Shown: piece by piece, positions 52,205 to 64,000 of the stretch
Position numbering within the stretch: position 1 is the first letter of the stretch
Layout: each line of letters begins with the position of its first letter
Assembly (NCBI GenBank): GCA_029706075.1
Contig: JAINUG010000015.1
Span: forward strand, 3,135,154 to 3,199,153
Direction: 5' to 3'
DNA from: Aldrovandia affinis
Taxonomy: Eukaryota > Chordata > Actinopteri > Notacanthiformes > Halosauridae
Length of the DNA: 64,000 bases
Position numbers and translations under genes: made by a program
Notes under the pieces: generated by a model
Databases searched by the model: none
What the model was told of the DNA's origin: nothing
The model's input: only the letters and a program-made list of their open reading frames with translations

Positions 52205-53594
52205 AACATTTTATACAAACAACACCAGAATCCATTTCTGAACTTGAGCATTTGCAAAAAACAAATGCTCATACGCTTTCACTATTTTTAAAATGAAGTG
52301 ATTTGATTTTTAAAATCAAATAAAACAACAGTCCCTCATTTGAGATTCTGCAGTATTGTCAGTCAGTTTAAATGCTTCTGTCTGTTCTGTGGGTAAACCT
52401 GTGGGCAAAAGTCAGAAGGTAATGAAGTTTATTTTGTTATTCTTTGGTGGTGCATCACTTTGGAATTGTAACAGCCTTTACAGAACATTGGCTCATTGCT
52501 AGACTTGATGGTGAGAATATCAAAAAGGTGTGGTGTCCTAAGCAAAGCCTCAAGCAAATAATCCTATAGGCATATTTTATCATTCACCAATAATACAAGG
52601 CATACTTCCAAAGCTCAATTAGAAAGAAATAAGATTTCAAATGAATTGAAAATTAAACCAGTATTCAATTTAACTCCTCTCTACCACTGAATTATTGGAT
52701 TCAGCTATGATCTGCCTCAATCCTGTCCTGTCATCTGCCCTACCCAAGGCAGAGAACTGACCTCAAGTGACCCACTGGCCTGCTGTTTGGCACACCAGCC
52801 ATACAAATTGTACACAGAACCGCTTTAATGGCTTATGTGTGCAACTCCCAATCCTGAATGACTGCACATTTTCTTTTCCATCATGCAAGAGATCACAATT
52901 CTCAGAGCTAATGGAGTAAACCCCAGTGTCTGAACTATATGCAGTGTGTATTATCAGCTACTTTGAACACTCGCAAAATGTCTGCATCCAAATTCCTCCC
53001 AAACCCTTTTACAGTTTCCTCTGCTCTTACGGAATGTGAGACACGTACTCAAGGCAATAAGGTAAAACATTTAGGGCAATTTTTTTTGGCTCTCCATCAG
53101 AGCTGTAATTGGTTTTATGCTCCACTCCCGACATCTTCACCAATGCTGATGCAAGCTCTCTCTGCAGAGGATGGAGATATGTCATACAATCGGATCACCT
53201 ATTCTGCTCAGATTCCATTGACAACCTAATTGAGGCAACACTGAACACTCCATGATATTTAATGGAACCACTCTCCCCTTCCTCCATCACTCTGACAAAA
53301 AATTAATATGCCGTTAAATTCAGATTCCCAAACTGTATCTTTTGTCTCCCTGCAGCTGCGACCCCATATACGACACAGGCATATTATCACTACAAAATGT
53401 TTTGTTATTTTCCTTTCCAATAGTAATGCATCCCTCCGAGCCCCCAGATAAAGGAAACACTGTGATTTAAGCAAACCAATGGCTTATGAACCCTAGAACA
53501 GTATGGATCTAAGGGCAAAGATCTTTATAAATGGTAATGTTTGATGAAAGTACTGAATAACCCTTAAGGCAAGATATTTTGAAGGGAAAATGTA

Positions 53595-54581
53595 CAGGTA
53601 ACTGCCAAAATAAAGAAACACCAATATAAAGTGTCTTAATAGGGCGGGCGTCACAAACCACCCAAACAGCTTCAATGCACCTTGGCATAGATTCTACACG
53701 TGTCTGGAACACTACTGGAGGGATCCAACACATTCTTCCACAATAAATGTGGTATTTTGTTGATGGTGGTGGATAACGTTGTCTCAGGCACTGCTTTAGA
53801 ATTGTTAAGTGTTCAATTTTGTTGAGATCTGGTCACTGAGACAACCATGGCATATGTTTACAATTCAGTGACTACTTGTACCCTGTGGATGGGGCATTGA
53901 GACCACCCCATCAGGATATAAATGATTTTCCATAGGATGAAGGTGATCACTTAGAATGGCTTTGTATTTATTGACATTTCCCTTTCCTGCTAAGGGGTTG
54001 AGTGGACCTAAACCATGCCAGGAAAATGCACCCCACACTATAACAGAGCCAACAAAACCCTTCACCATGGAAAAAAAGCAGTCATCTGACCATATAACTT
54101 CTTTTCACTACTCAGCAGACAACAGTTTTTTTCTTTGCACCACTTTACTCGCAAATGGGCATTTTTAGGTGTAATACGGGGTTTATTCACTGAAACCCGG
54201 CTATAGTATCCCTCTCTGTGAAGTTCTCCGATGGATTGCTCTTGGTGAAGTCTTTCTCTCAGACTTCCATGCCAACATCACCTTAGCCACTGTTCCTTGT
54301 GAAACATCAGCAAGCTGAGCAGTCCTCGCCGCTCAATCTCCTGCCAAACGTGCCCCAACAATCACCCCTCTTTCAAAGTCACTGAGATATATTCTTCTAG
54401 CCATGGTAGACAAAACAATGGGCAATTGGCCTGCCCAGTATTTTTATACATGACCCTAAGCATGATGGGATATTAATTTCTGAATTAATTCAGAAACCAT
54501 ATCTCTGTGGAAGCACCTGCTTTCAATATATTTTGTATCTCTCATTTACTAAAGTGTTTCCATTATTTTGGCAGTTACCTC
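53595..54581 (-). mobile_element. Tc1/mariner-family DNA transposon, inactivated
   Basis: Near-identical terminal inverted repeats begin AGGTAACTGCCAAAATAA at each end (left from 53596, right reading inward from 54580). Each end abuts a TA dinucleotide (53593-53594 and 54582-54583), the target-site duplication of the superfamily. The length of about 987 bp is short for a Tc1 element carrying a full transposase (typically about 1.3-1.6 kb), which fits internal deletions. Confidence 0.9.
53640..54404 (-). pseudogene. Tc1 transposase pseudogene
   Basis: A start-like ATG at 54404 opens MARRIYLSDFERGVIVGARL, soon interrupted by a stop. Further on, the best-preserved part (54068-53865) reads VIVWGAFSWHGLGPLNPLAG and KYKAILSDHLHPMENHLYPDG, typical of the catalytic core of Tc1 transposases. 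The segment that normally follows, bearing the second catalytic aspartate (FQDDNAP in the family), is missing through a small deletion that also shifts the frame. The C-terminal RVESMPRCIEAVWVV is again recognisable in a different frame. Several stops and frameshifts make it non-functional. Confidence 0.9.
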
Positions 54582-57500
54582 TATAGGTCTATTAAATATG
54601 CAGAAAGCTTATACACAGGCAGAAAGCAAAGCACAATGCAGGAAAGGATGCTGATTATAGCATAGTTACTATACTTTAATGTAATCCTCCTTAAAATTAA
54701 GCATATTGCATTTAATGCATGCAAATAAATAATCAAAAACAAAGCCACACTTTCTCAGTTCCCCGTGGCCCCTTGCCTTCCACTTTGAGAAAGCAGAGGG
54801 CACTGCAAAAAAAAGTCTCCATTCTGATCAAATTAGTATGACACCGATCAATAAAAGCTTTGACTTTATTTGGAGGCTTGCAAGGGAGCTCTACTCGGGC
54901 ATACAGTAATGTGTGAGCAAGAACTAATATCTGTTTCTTCGGCAGCAGGATTTTCCTTTAGTGAGTCTGTCACTTCCCATTTCAGTTAACACAGTGTTGA
55001 GTGGGGCTCATCACTGGACAAATAATGCAGCCCCACTGAATACAAAGCAAACGGTGAGGTTAAAACGAGCTCTGGACTAAAGCTTGTGGAGAGCAGAATT
55101 AAGCGCAGTCCAGGGGAAACAGTCTGCTGAATGGATATTAAGGATGCAATAAAGACATTCACATTCTGCCCCAGGTCAAAATGTGGGAATGTGGGGTAAT
55201 GTGATTTATAAACAAATAGCTTTCATATAGAGGACTGCGGGAAAAGCATGCAATCATGCCTTCACTGCAGTTTTTTTCTACAATAACCACCAGGAAGAGG
55301 CTACTTTGTTGAGAGTACACCTTGCTTGGGCTTTGCAACACAAACCACAACTCTGATGTCTTATAATTTAACCACGTACATCTTCCACTATGCCGGTGGA
55401 TACTTTGCGTGGTGGTTGAGCGTAGAGGCGCGGGAAGATATTTAGACTTAGGAGTGCTGAAATCCTAAATGAAATAATACAGTATAACGTTATAATAATG
55501 CAACAGGGATTGAATAGTATTGTTTTGTATCATTTTGATGGAGAATTCAGTTCCCTGACATGCCATTTGTAATGTTTTTAGTTTTTCAAGTTATTAAATA
55601 CATATTTAAATTGTAGTGACGAGTAGAAGGACAAGGCCAGAACATGAAAATAGGGTAACACACTAACAGCAAGTTGGTGCTGGCTGCTACAGAGCTGCAG
55701 CTCAGCCTGGAACCTGGCTAGGTTATGAAAGCAAAGAGCAATACATAAACAAACATGGAGGCACGCTTAGAAACAATTACTACATACCACTGCTAGCTAC
55801 AATGTTCTTTCAAATGTAATTGACACATCAAGTTGTGCTGTGCAGCAGCAGCTTTGTTTGAAATCAGATCTTACCTTATAATCACATAGACAGTCACAAA
55901 GCTCTGCTGCCATCGGTAGTTTTTTTTTTTTTTTCAGGCTTTTTGAAGAATTAGTTTTTGAGACATTTTAAATAAAAATGTAAAACCACAACAGCTCAAT
56001 CAATAGTTACTTTTTGATAGCTAGCTATCTAACTTGCTTGCTTGCATTGCTAGCTATGTTGATTAGCTATTACTAGCTATTAGTTGATCAAATGTTTTTT
56101 ATGAACTTTTTATAACCCCGTTCAGCATCTCCCACAATTATGACACACATACACAGATGCACAGTATTTTTTTCTTTATTGTAAATATGTTATTCTTATA
56201 CTATATAAGAAAACATAGATGACAGCACCCCCACTTCCCATGTGTATGGTTGAGGGTCTAAAATTAAAACAAATCTATGGCACCTCATATCTTTACAAAT
56301 CATTAGTTAGTCCAATGTCACATAGGAGGGAAATGGAAAACAAATAAAACTCAGTATTAGCTTGACACAGAATGTAACGATTTCTATTCATGACATTATT
56401 TGTGGCAAGCCTAACAATCAATGTGTACACACAGATGATTATCCCTTACTAGTCTGATACTAGCTAACATACCCCCTGCCAGACTGCTGCTGCTGGTCTC
56501 CATATTGATAATCTTAGCTGGATAGCTATCTCAATGAGCTGGCAGCTAGCGAACTGCTTTTTTTTTGGTGTAAATCAATCAAATTTGTTTTAATACGCAT
56601 GCTAGCTACAGGTGGACTAATTAGTTAGCTAGCTATCCATCAATCTATCTACTCTAATTAAGCAGCCTGCAGCGTGCTAATGTTATCTAGTTGGCTGGCT
56701 AACTAGCTAGCTAGCATGAACAAGCTCATTCGTCTTTGTGAACGTAAAAATAAGTCATAAGAACCAGTTTAAATACTATATCATCTGACTGGGCTTGTCA
56801 ATGCCAAAGACATGTCATCTGGTGAAGCTACTGGGAGGCATTTAGACAATGCTAGCATTGCTAACATAATGCTTACTTAATTTCCATCTTTATGAACAGG
56901 CTCCACAACAAACTCCTTATGCTCCAACACCGCCTACTGGCACTGCAGTTGTGGACATTATTGTCTCCTCTGCTGCTGATGATGCTGCTGATGTTCAGCC
57001 AGTTTAAATTTTCTATTTTTTTACCCAGCTAGCAGCGCCAGCACCAACCGTCAAGTCACAGCAACTCAACAAGCTAACTCCGCCTACCATCAGCTAAACT
57101 TGGAAAAAATAAAGGTCGCTGCAATGATAGGTTCCAACCTATGTCAGTCATTAGTCTGGTCATATTTTTAAGTTTTTAGTTTAACAATACATTTGTTTTA
57201 GTCCATTCATACAACATCAATTTATACATTATCCTTAAGTACATGTAATTAACACTGTAACTATTTGAGGGGTTACATGGCAGTCCATTTGTGGGGGCAT
57301 CCCTGTTGCACTGGGCCTGGTTTTATGAATCATGGAAGGTCAAAATTGCAATTACATGACATCCAACCACTGACATTTTTAAAAGGAAACAAAGAGTGTA
57401 AATCTTTTAGTATCATCTGGAGTCTCTGCCTGTGGGACAGGGGTGTTTCTATTCACATTTCATTTTTTTCTCTTCAATAAAACAGAGACAAAAATCATAA

Positions 57501-60257
57501 TACTTGCCAAAAGCATTACAAATGGTGTGGTGATTTACACATGGCTGGCTCCCAGCCTCCCTTGCACTTCGATTAAGAAAACCTGAGGCTATCAAAATCT
57601 AATGGACAGAAATTATTAATGTACAGTAGGTGAATTTCATTCAAGAATAAAGTAAATACTTGGAATTACCCGACTAAGCTTTGACATTGTCAAAGGCAGG
57701 CAATACATTTCAATGACCTGTCGTTATATTAAGGACACTGGGCGTTCAATCTAACCACTACCATTTTTCACTCAATTCTGAGCAAGTGGAGTGCAGAACA
57801 TGTCCAAGATAAGTAACGTTTTTCAATATTTACACACCATATCTTAAATTAACTTTTAATATTGTGCACGAGCCAAAAACGTCATACTTGCACAAATTCT
57901 TTATTCAGAGTTAAAGGACGATTGTGATAGTGGTTATAAAATGCCCCCATGGTCTTTTTAGCTTTAGCTTAACATAGCCAACTGATAGCAGGCCATTCCC
58001 TTTTCCATTCTTAGAGATTTAAAGTAGGGGGAAAGGGGTTTAATTGGAGCTGTATTGTGCCCTGTAGACTTTTTATGGCTGTACTTACATTCAAAGGAAG
58101 ACCATTTCGATTTTATAAAACCAAACAGTTTATTTATCAGCAGACCTTATGACATTACTGTCCTCAGTGAAACTGTATTATCTTCAGTACTTTGTTGACA
58201 ATGTTACATATATTATCTAATCTCTCATATTTTAAATAGAAATAATATCAATGTGCAATTAAAAAATAAGACATATAAGAATATAACAGAAAAAGGCAAT
58301 ATTTTCTTAAGATATCTACACCAAGCAGAATATAAATATATTAAACAATATTAGATGATGTGAAAGGTATTAAAGAACTTGCTAAGGTAAATTTGATATA
58401 CCAAGAAAGGTCTGATAGACTTTCAAATTTGGTGGCGACAATTGGATATTATATGCAATATAATTTAATGTTTAGCCACATATTTCTGACATACATTTTG
58501 TATTCATATACCTTATAAGGCAACAACTGTATTCATTTTTTATGTAATCAACTACCTTTTATTACAGTTCCAAAGTTTATACAAGCAAAATTCACTCTCC
58601 TTAAAAGATAATTAAATTCTAGTCAAACTCCAGCTAGAGAAATGTATGTCCTTATAAGGCAGAGAAGCCTATGGTCCATTTGTAATGACAATACCAAAAA
58701 TGCTTCATTCTTTAAAAAGCTTTCATAGAAGCCTTTTATAGATACAAAAACCTATTTCAAATATTTCCTTAAGCCATGGAAGGGGAAAAAATCAGAAAGC
58801 TGCAACACAAGGGCCATGCTTTACACAAAAATTCTTTATTATAATAAACTCAATTTAATTTTTCAGCCCCTTAATTTTAAGACATTGGATTTTATCAATC
58901 TCTTCCACACTTTTAATTTTCCTGATTGCCGGGCAAGTGCCATATCAAAGAGCTGGGACGAAAGAGAAATTTCACGCTCTTCAATTCCACTAAGACATGC
59001 CCACTGGCAATAAACTCAGCCTTCCATAATCTTCTGAACTCCTCAGCTCCAATCTCCCTCCTAACAATTTCTCTAAAGCCACTAACAGTGAATAGGGAGG
59101 AAAAAAATTACATTGCATGCACACAATTATACACACGCGCACACAAACGCACAAACATACAAACACTCACACACACATAAAAAACAGATTCTTGGACGGA
59201 AGATGGGCAGGTAATCTAGATCATGTGAGCTGTCATGCACAGGAGAAAAGAACAAAGAATTTCAGCTGTGTAGTGTGCTGTGATTTTGAAGTACAATATG
59301 ACCAAAGGGGTATCGCTAACCCAGATTTGTGAACTGGCTGTGCTGTTTTGCTTTTTCACATTGCAACAATATGCACTTTAAAGTGGTTAGAAGCTATGAG
59401 GGGAAAAAACAAAACACCACTTCAACTCTATCTGAAGAAGAAGCTCATTGGTTCTACATTGCAAATCTTTTCACAGAATTCGTTTTTTAACTGATAGAGA
59501 CATATGTTTTTTGTCTGAAATGTATTCAATGATTTTCTACTTTTTATCACAACATTCCCTAGTGGTTGTCTGACTCCAGTCTTTAATAGCATCAAAGCAG
59601 CAGAGATATAGAGGGACATACAAGGAGCATTTGAGTGATAAAGAGGTATTTGGCAGAGGACACTTAGAATACACTTGGAGCCATTTCTCCATCTTGTTTT
59701 TAAACTGCAGGCGGAGACAAGCATGACTGCTGGGTAATCATGTGCATTTATCCTTGCAGAAGTCATTTAACTTTTATTAGATTTCAAATAAATAATATAT
59801 ATCTCCACATATCCCCTGGCTTTGCCCTTTTAAAAAGTTTTGCTTAAATTTAAAGATGCACAATATATAAAGACTGATGAAAACAGAACCTTTTGTATGA
59901 AGCAATAATACTTGAATATTTTGAAGCCACTGCAGTGCCTCATCTATAAGAGATTCTTGATGGCGCACATTTTATGATTTCATGTTGTTATAGATTGTCC
60001 CTTTTCCCATTTGATTGTGTTTCATTTAAAAACCCCACAAAACCATAATAAATACATTAATTAGTAAATAAGAATTACTGCTGTTGTTAGCATGTTCAGA
60101 CAGTGGTACATTTGACAGAATTTTCTGTCTAGACTTAGTATTCATCCTTCACAACCGTGTCACATTTCAGGTTGTGCAAATAATTAAAAAACAAAATGTG
60201 TTCATAAGTATCAATCAGCTTTAATCCTAAATGCTTGCCCTTTGACTCTTTCATTTT

Positions 60258-60287
60258 ATGGGTCAATTGATGCCCCAATTGACCCAT
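60258..60287. repeat. Perfect 12-bp inverted repeat, 6-nt loop
   Basis: ATGGGTCAATTG and CAATTGACCCAT are perfect reverse complements around ATGCCC. They can form a stable small hairpin or act as a palindromic binding site (each arm contains GGTCA, a nuclear-receptor half-site-like sequence). The role is unknown. Confidence 0.85.
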
Positions 60288-61633
60288 CTGCTGAATATTT
60301 AGGGGTCAGTGAAAGTGCACTGAGTGCATTTCTCTTAGGCATTGTTGGTAGTTCATCCCCTACATAAACAAGCAGACACATGTGCGCACACACTCATATC
60401 TATCAGCATAAATTCCCTGGGAAAGGCTGAACAAACTGTAGAAGACAGATTAAGTCTGTAAATCACATTATGATTAAAAGAGATAAAAAATGCATGCTTT
60501 TAAGTATAGCTAATCAGCCTTGCCATTGCTCGATATAGAAGTTGAGCAAAAAAAGAAAATGTGAGAGTACTTGGGGCAAGTTAGGAAATACTGGGCAGGC
60601 TGTGTTTTGAAAGGCTCAGGGCCCCCATTTATAAAGGAGAGGATGCTGTAAACTTGGCTTATGTAGCCAAGCTCACCAGGTGTGTGGATATGTCCAGCTC
60701 CGGTGGCCCACTGTCAGAGAACACTGCAACTGCTTTACTTTTTCACAGCAGCATCTGAATCGAATGAAGTCAATTCCTGCCTCCAGAGTGAACAGACTTT
60801 GTTTGCAGTACTTATATTTTACCGACTGGAAGCCATAACAAACCTCTCACTTCTGGGAACTGCATTTCACTCATCATCCCGAATCGAGAGAGTGGAGCGT
60901 TACTTCCAGGTGTATGAGTTCATCATTGGACTATCATTAATCCTTGATGGCTCAGTCTGCAGGGCATCAGATTTTTGGAGTGGCAGCACGGTATGTGAGT
61001 TAGGAAACTGCAGCCATTGCCAGGTAGGACGCTGCTGTTGTTTCCTTGAACAATACGCATAGATTACTTCACTAAATACCCGGTTTCATAAATGCATAAT
61101 ATATACAGATACGTATAAGCTATAAATGTCATTTTCTTGGAATAAGCCAATAAAATAAATTATGAAAATAACGGACGGTTAGATAATGGTAAGTTTAAGT
61201 CAGACATTGAGACATTATATTACAGAACCTGTTGCCTACATTTGCATTCTTTTCAAACAGAATGTTCTATGGCAGCACCTGCTGGAGCAATCTATAATTA
61301 CATTGATACCTTGGCCACACATGGGCACAGGCATATACTAATTGAACAGGGAAAATGATGTTCTACAACTTTTATATAGTTCAAATTCTTTCAATGACTA
61401 CAAATAGATTTTGTCATTCAACAATTCACTGTTTAAATCCATGCCCCATACAATATTTTTTTACCAGCAACTGTAACTGTAAAGCATTTTTAACTTTTAC
61501 TTACATATAAACTGCCAATGATCTTATTTCATGTTTAATTCTAATTTTGGTAACTTTGTGATATGGGTCCCTTGTCCCTTGTCTCGATGATACTCAATGC
61601 TGTCTGTGTGCCTCACAGACACTTATGTTTTCA

Positions 61634-61669
61634 TAATAATAATAATAACAATAATAATAATAATATAAT
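61634..61669. repeat. (AAT)n microsatellite
   Basis: A run of ATA/AAT units with one AAC interruption. Confidence 0.88.
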
Positions 61670-63279
61670 TAAACAAGAACTAAGAAAAAAAATCTACAAC
61701 TCAGCATAAATACTGTATGTTGTACCACTGTTTCACAGAGGAAAAATAAATGAAATGTACAGTCTTTGTATATAATGTAGCGTCAGTATATACTGTCCGA
61801 TAAAATGTATTAGGAAATCTGAAGGATCTAATTTTCTGCAATGCAAGTGCTCTGGTGAAAAAAAAACACATTTGTGGCTTCTTTTGCTAATATTGGACAT
61901 TATGTGGCTAACAGTATAAAAAACCATGCTAGATAGATCAGTTTAATCACCTAAACCTTTGTCTTCTTTACTTTAAGTTCCATTCTCTAAGAGCCGGAGT
62001 CGTATTTGTTCATATCACAATAAGGTTGGCGTAATATCAACCTTTACTTGAAACCATACAAGCAAAGCTGTGACATGATCTTGGTTCTAATTAAAACTGC
62101 AAGTTTGTCAGGGGCAGGCTGAAAGGCTTGAATATGTATTATTTCATTTGGGAAGTTCTAGTAGCTATTTGAGTGATTTTTGTGACAATTGGCTCTTTTT
62201 CATTTAAATTTTTAATTATTGCTGGGACCAATGTTTCGTAATAAATAGGGCGAGCGGTAATTAAAATAGTATCTGGTGTTGGTGCTGAGCTTTGAAATTG
62301 CTTGGTCCTATCAGGAGCAATCCACATGGGAAACATTCCATTCTCTAATGTCACCAGCATTTAGCATATTGTATGCCCATGGCTGGCAAATTAGTCACAT
62401 TTGAAATACCATAATTAACAGACAGGAGCCTAACCTACTTATCAGAGCAAGCCACTTGTATTCAAATAAGGCAGAGGCTTTTTTTAAGGGATTGGGTCCA
62501 GTCTTTATTCTTCAGAGACTCCACAAACTAGAGGCATGGTATTTTCCCCCTACAGTGATAATGTTCCCAAAGCGTTCTCAGTAAGCTCTGCCGTTTCACA
62601 CTGACTCACTTTCAGAACTCGAAGCACATGGGTGCCGTCAAGGTGTCAAAAAGCATGGCAGACAGCCCAGCATTACTAAACAATCACCAGAGGTTGAGAG
62701 AATAATAACACAGAGCTCCCCTACATCCATTAGAGAAATGGAAAAATGCAGATAGAGACCTAGACTCATTATTATTTGCAAATGATACAGTGCTATCTGT
62801 CTCTCTCCTTCCGCCCTCACTCAAGTGCATTGACACTCATCGAAAGCATATGGTGTTTAGACTTAGAGCAAAGTGAGAGTTGCGTGTTCACACATTTGCT
62901 TCATCACACAACAGACATCATTTTTCTAAACACATCATATGTAATTAGGTTGTCCTCATACGTATATGTATCAGAATGAGTATTTTTCTTTTAAAGGCAG
63001 ACAGATCCCTAATGTCCCATTCACATGACACACAATGTCAACACTGAGTTCACTTCTGAGACGTATGAACCGTCTAAATTCAAAGCATAGAACACTTCTT
63101 ATCTGAACCGCTGTGAAATCTCTGGGCTAATTCTGTTAACGACAGCCCAGAATCACTTTCCCATCAGCTAAAATGGAAGAGTCAGGTGCTAGGTAAGTGA
63201 TTTGGGCAGGGTTCACAGTGTCACAGGTTCCAGTGTAGACTGAGAATATACAGTTGTTTGCTCAGCTTCTCAGTGATAC

Positions 63280-64000
63280 AATGGGTATAAAATGTATTCA
63301 CCCCCTTTTACCCCCATTTTTCACATATTATTTCCTTACTTAAGGGAATAAAAATGGATTTAACTGGGATTTCTTGCTAGTGATCAACACAAAATACTCT
63401 ATAATGTCAAACAAAAAACCTACTCTAAAGCTTTCTCTTAATTAATTACAAATAAAAAAACAGACAATTAATTGCATAAGTATTGACCAAAAAAACACCC
63501 CAAAAACAACCAAAAAACATTCAATGCAAATCCGACAAAAGGTTCTTCAAAAGCATCAATCAGGGTTAAGATATAAAAAGATTCCAAAGACTTTGAATAT
63601 CCCCCAAGCACCGTTAAGTCCATCATAAAGAAATGGAGAGAATATAGCACAACTGTGAATTTGCCTAGAACAGGCTGTCCTCCAAAACTGACCATCAGTG
63701 CAAGAAGTGCACTTGTTAGGGAGGCCATCAAGAGGTATATGGCAATGCTGACGGAAATACAGTCTTCCACGGCAGGGATGGGAGAAACTGTCCATGGGTC
63801 AACAATAGCCCAGGCGCTTCACAAATATGTGCTTTATGGGAGTGGAAAAAAAAAACATTGTTGAAGAAAACTCACGTGAAATCTTTTGTACAGAAGGCAT
63901 GTGGAAGACTCCCAAACCAAGTGGAGGAAGATTCTATGGTCTGATGAGACCAAGATTTTATGTTTTAGCCTTAATGTTAGGTGCGTACCACCCTTAATGC
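63280..64000 (+). mobile_element. Tc1-like transposon, 5' part, truncated by the window end
   Basis: The element appears to begin near GGGTATAAAATGTATTCACCCCC, a terminal sequence of a kind I recall from fish Tc1 elements. It continues with a degraded transposase from about 63555. Recognisable pieces are TVKSIIKK-like and KKWREYSTT sequence (helix-turn-helix end), then NLPRTGCPPKLTISARSALV and TEIQSSTAGMGETVHGSTI in an open frame ending at 63864. The frame then shifts: KKTHVKSF and WSDET-like pieces follow to about 63955. The left terminus is approximate and the right end lies outside the window. Confidence 0.75.
63555..63960 (+). pseudogene. Tc1 transposase pseudogene fragment
   Basis: It covers the paired-like DNA-binding region and the start of the DDE domain of a Tc1 transposase. 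The frame is broken at the A-rich run near 63846-63855 and again further on (for example a TGA within TCTGATGAGACC at about 63938). It is not a host gene: RTGCPPKL corresponds to the GRPR-like hinge of the transposase. Confidence 0.8.

Larger units (their letters stand above)
47451..53594. other. Non-coding DNA, probable distal rbfox1 intron, part 2
   Basis: No exon is recognisable. Contents: an (AT)n run at 49290-49311, an ATT run near 50647-50680, a hAT-like terminus near 50747, a CA run near 51722-51745, and an alternating pyrimidine-purine tract at 52151-52204. The stretch 48890-49110 is of mixed composition and could be a conserved element. Confidence 0.6.
54584..63270. other. Non-coding DNA, probable distal rbfox1 intron, part 3
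   Basis: No recognised gene. It contains poly-T (about 55920-55935), a GCTAGC/CTAG-rich low-complexity region (about 55990-56720), a 36-codon plus-strand frame after an acceptor-like site (56900-57007), imperfect CA-rich sequence (about 59130-59176), a 12-bp-arm inverted repeat (60258-60287), and an AAT run (61634-61669). The stretch 58880-59090 is of mixed composition and might be a conserved element. Confidence 0.55.

Noticed and set aside
55990-56720. GCTAGC/AGCTAG-rich stretch as a satellite or mobile element
   Set aside because: The units are irregular and not tandem; such low-complexity sequence recurs elsewhere in the window (about 4.6, 5.4 and 22.8 kb), so no element is claimed.
63655-63864. 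Possible host gene frame
   Set aside because: It matches the hinge and start of the DDE domain of a Tc1 transposase and is frame-broken, so it is a transposon relic.
1-64000. CRISPR arrays, operons, phage or bacterial defence systems
   Set aside because: No spaced direct-repeat array, no ribosome-binding-site-led gene strings; exon-intron structure and vertebrate repeats show eukaryotic nuclear DNA.

Overview
The window is vertebrate nuclear DNA, almost certainly from a ray-finned (teleost-type) fish. It is AT-rich and intron-dominated. It carries GT/AG-bounded exons of a conserved neuronal splicing factor, many CA/GA/AT microsatellites, Tc1/mariner transposon remains and a tRNA-derived SINE. 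No bacterial, phage or organellar gene organisation is visible.

The one gene that can be supported is rbfox1 (A2BP1/FOX-1 family RNA-binding protein), on the minus strand. Four internal pieces are readable in transcript order from high to low coordinate. They are an alternative 5' coding exon beginning MEEKGNKMVQQ (coding part 24683-24715), a 243-nt exon for the N-terminal region (20813-21055), a 144-nt exon that enters the RRM (2379-2522) and a 54-nt exon continuing the RRM (2122-2175). All junctions are in phase 0 and all internal lengths are multiples of three. The 93-nt RNP1 exon, the rest of the RRM and the C-terminal exons lie beyond position 1. Any more distal 5' exons and promoters lie beyond 64000 or are not recognisable here.

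Layout: 1-2121 is part of the intron after the 54-nt exon, with seven TGCATG sites on the transcript strand. 2176-2378 is a short intron. 2523-20812 is an 18.3-kb intron with a tRNA-derived SINE near 13.0-13.2 kb and a forkhead-like palindrome near 8.8 kb. 21056-24682 is a 3.6-kb intron. 24683 to about 25110 holds the alternative 5' exon with GA/CT- and CA-rich flanks that could be a promoter. 25.1-64 kb is upstream intronic or intergenic DNA with microsatellites, G-rich and C-rich tracts, several segments that look like conserved non-coding elements, a dead Tc1 element (53595-54581), a hAT-like terminus (about 50747) and the start of a second Tc1-like element (about 63280 onward).

The sequence suggests splicing autoregulation: RBFOX proteins bind (U)GCAUG, and the rbfox1 intron at the left edge is strongly enriched for that motif on the transcript strand only. 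I found no convincing new multi-gene system. The most useful leads are the UGCAUG cluster, the NAGNAG acceptor, the possible alternative promoter at 24.7-25.1 kb, and the candidate regulatory segments at 29.6-30.0 and 46.9-47.45 kb.
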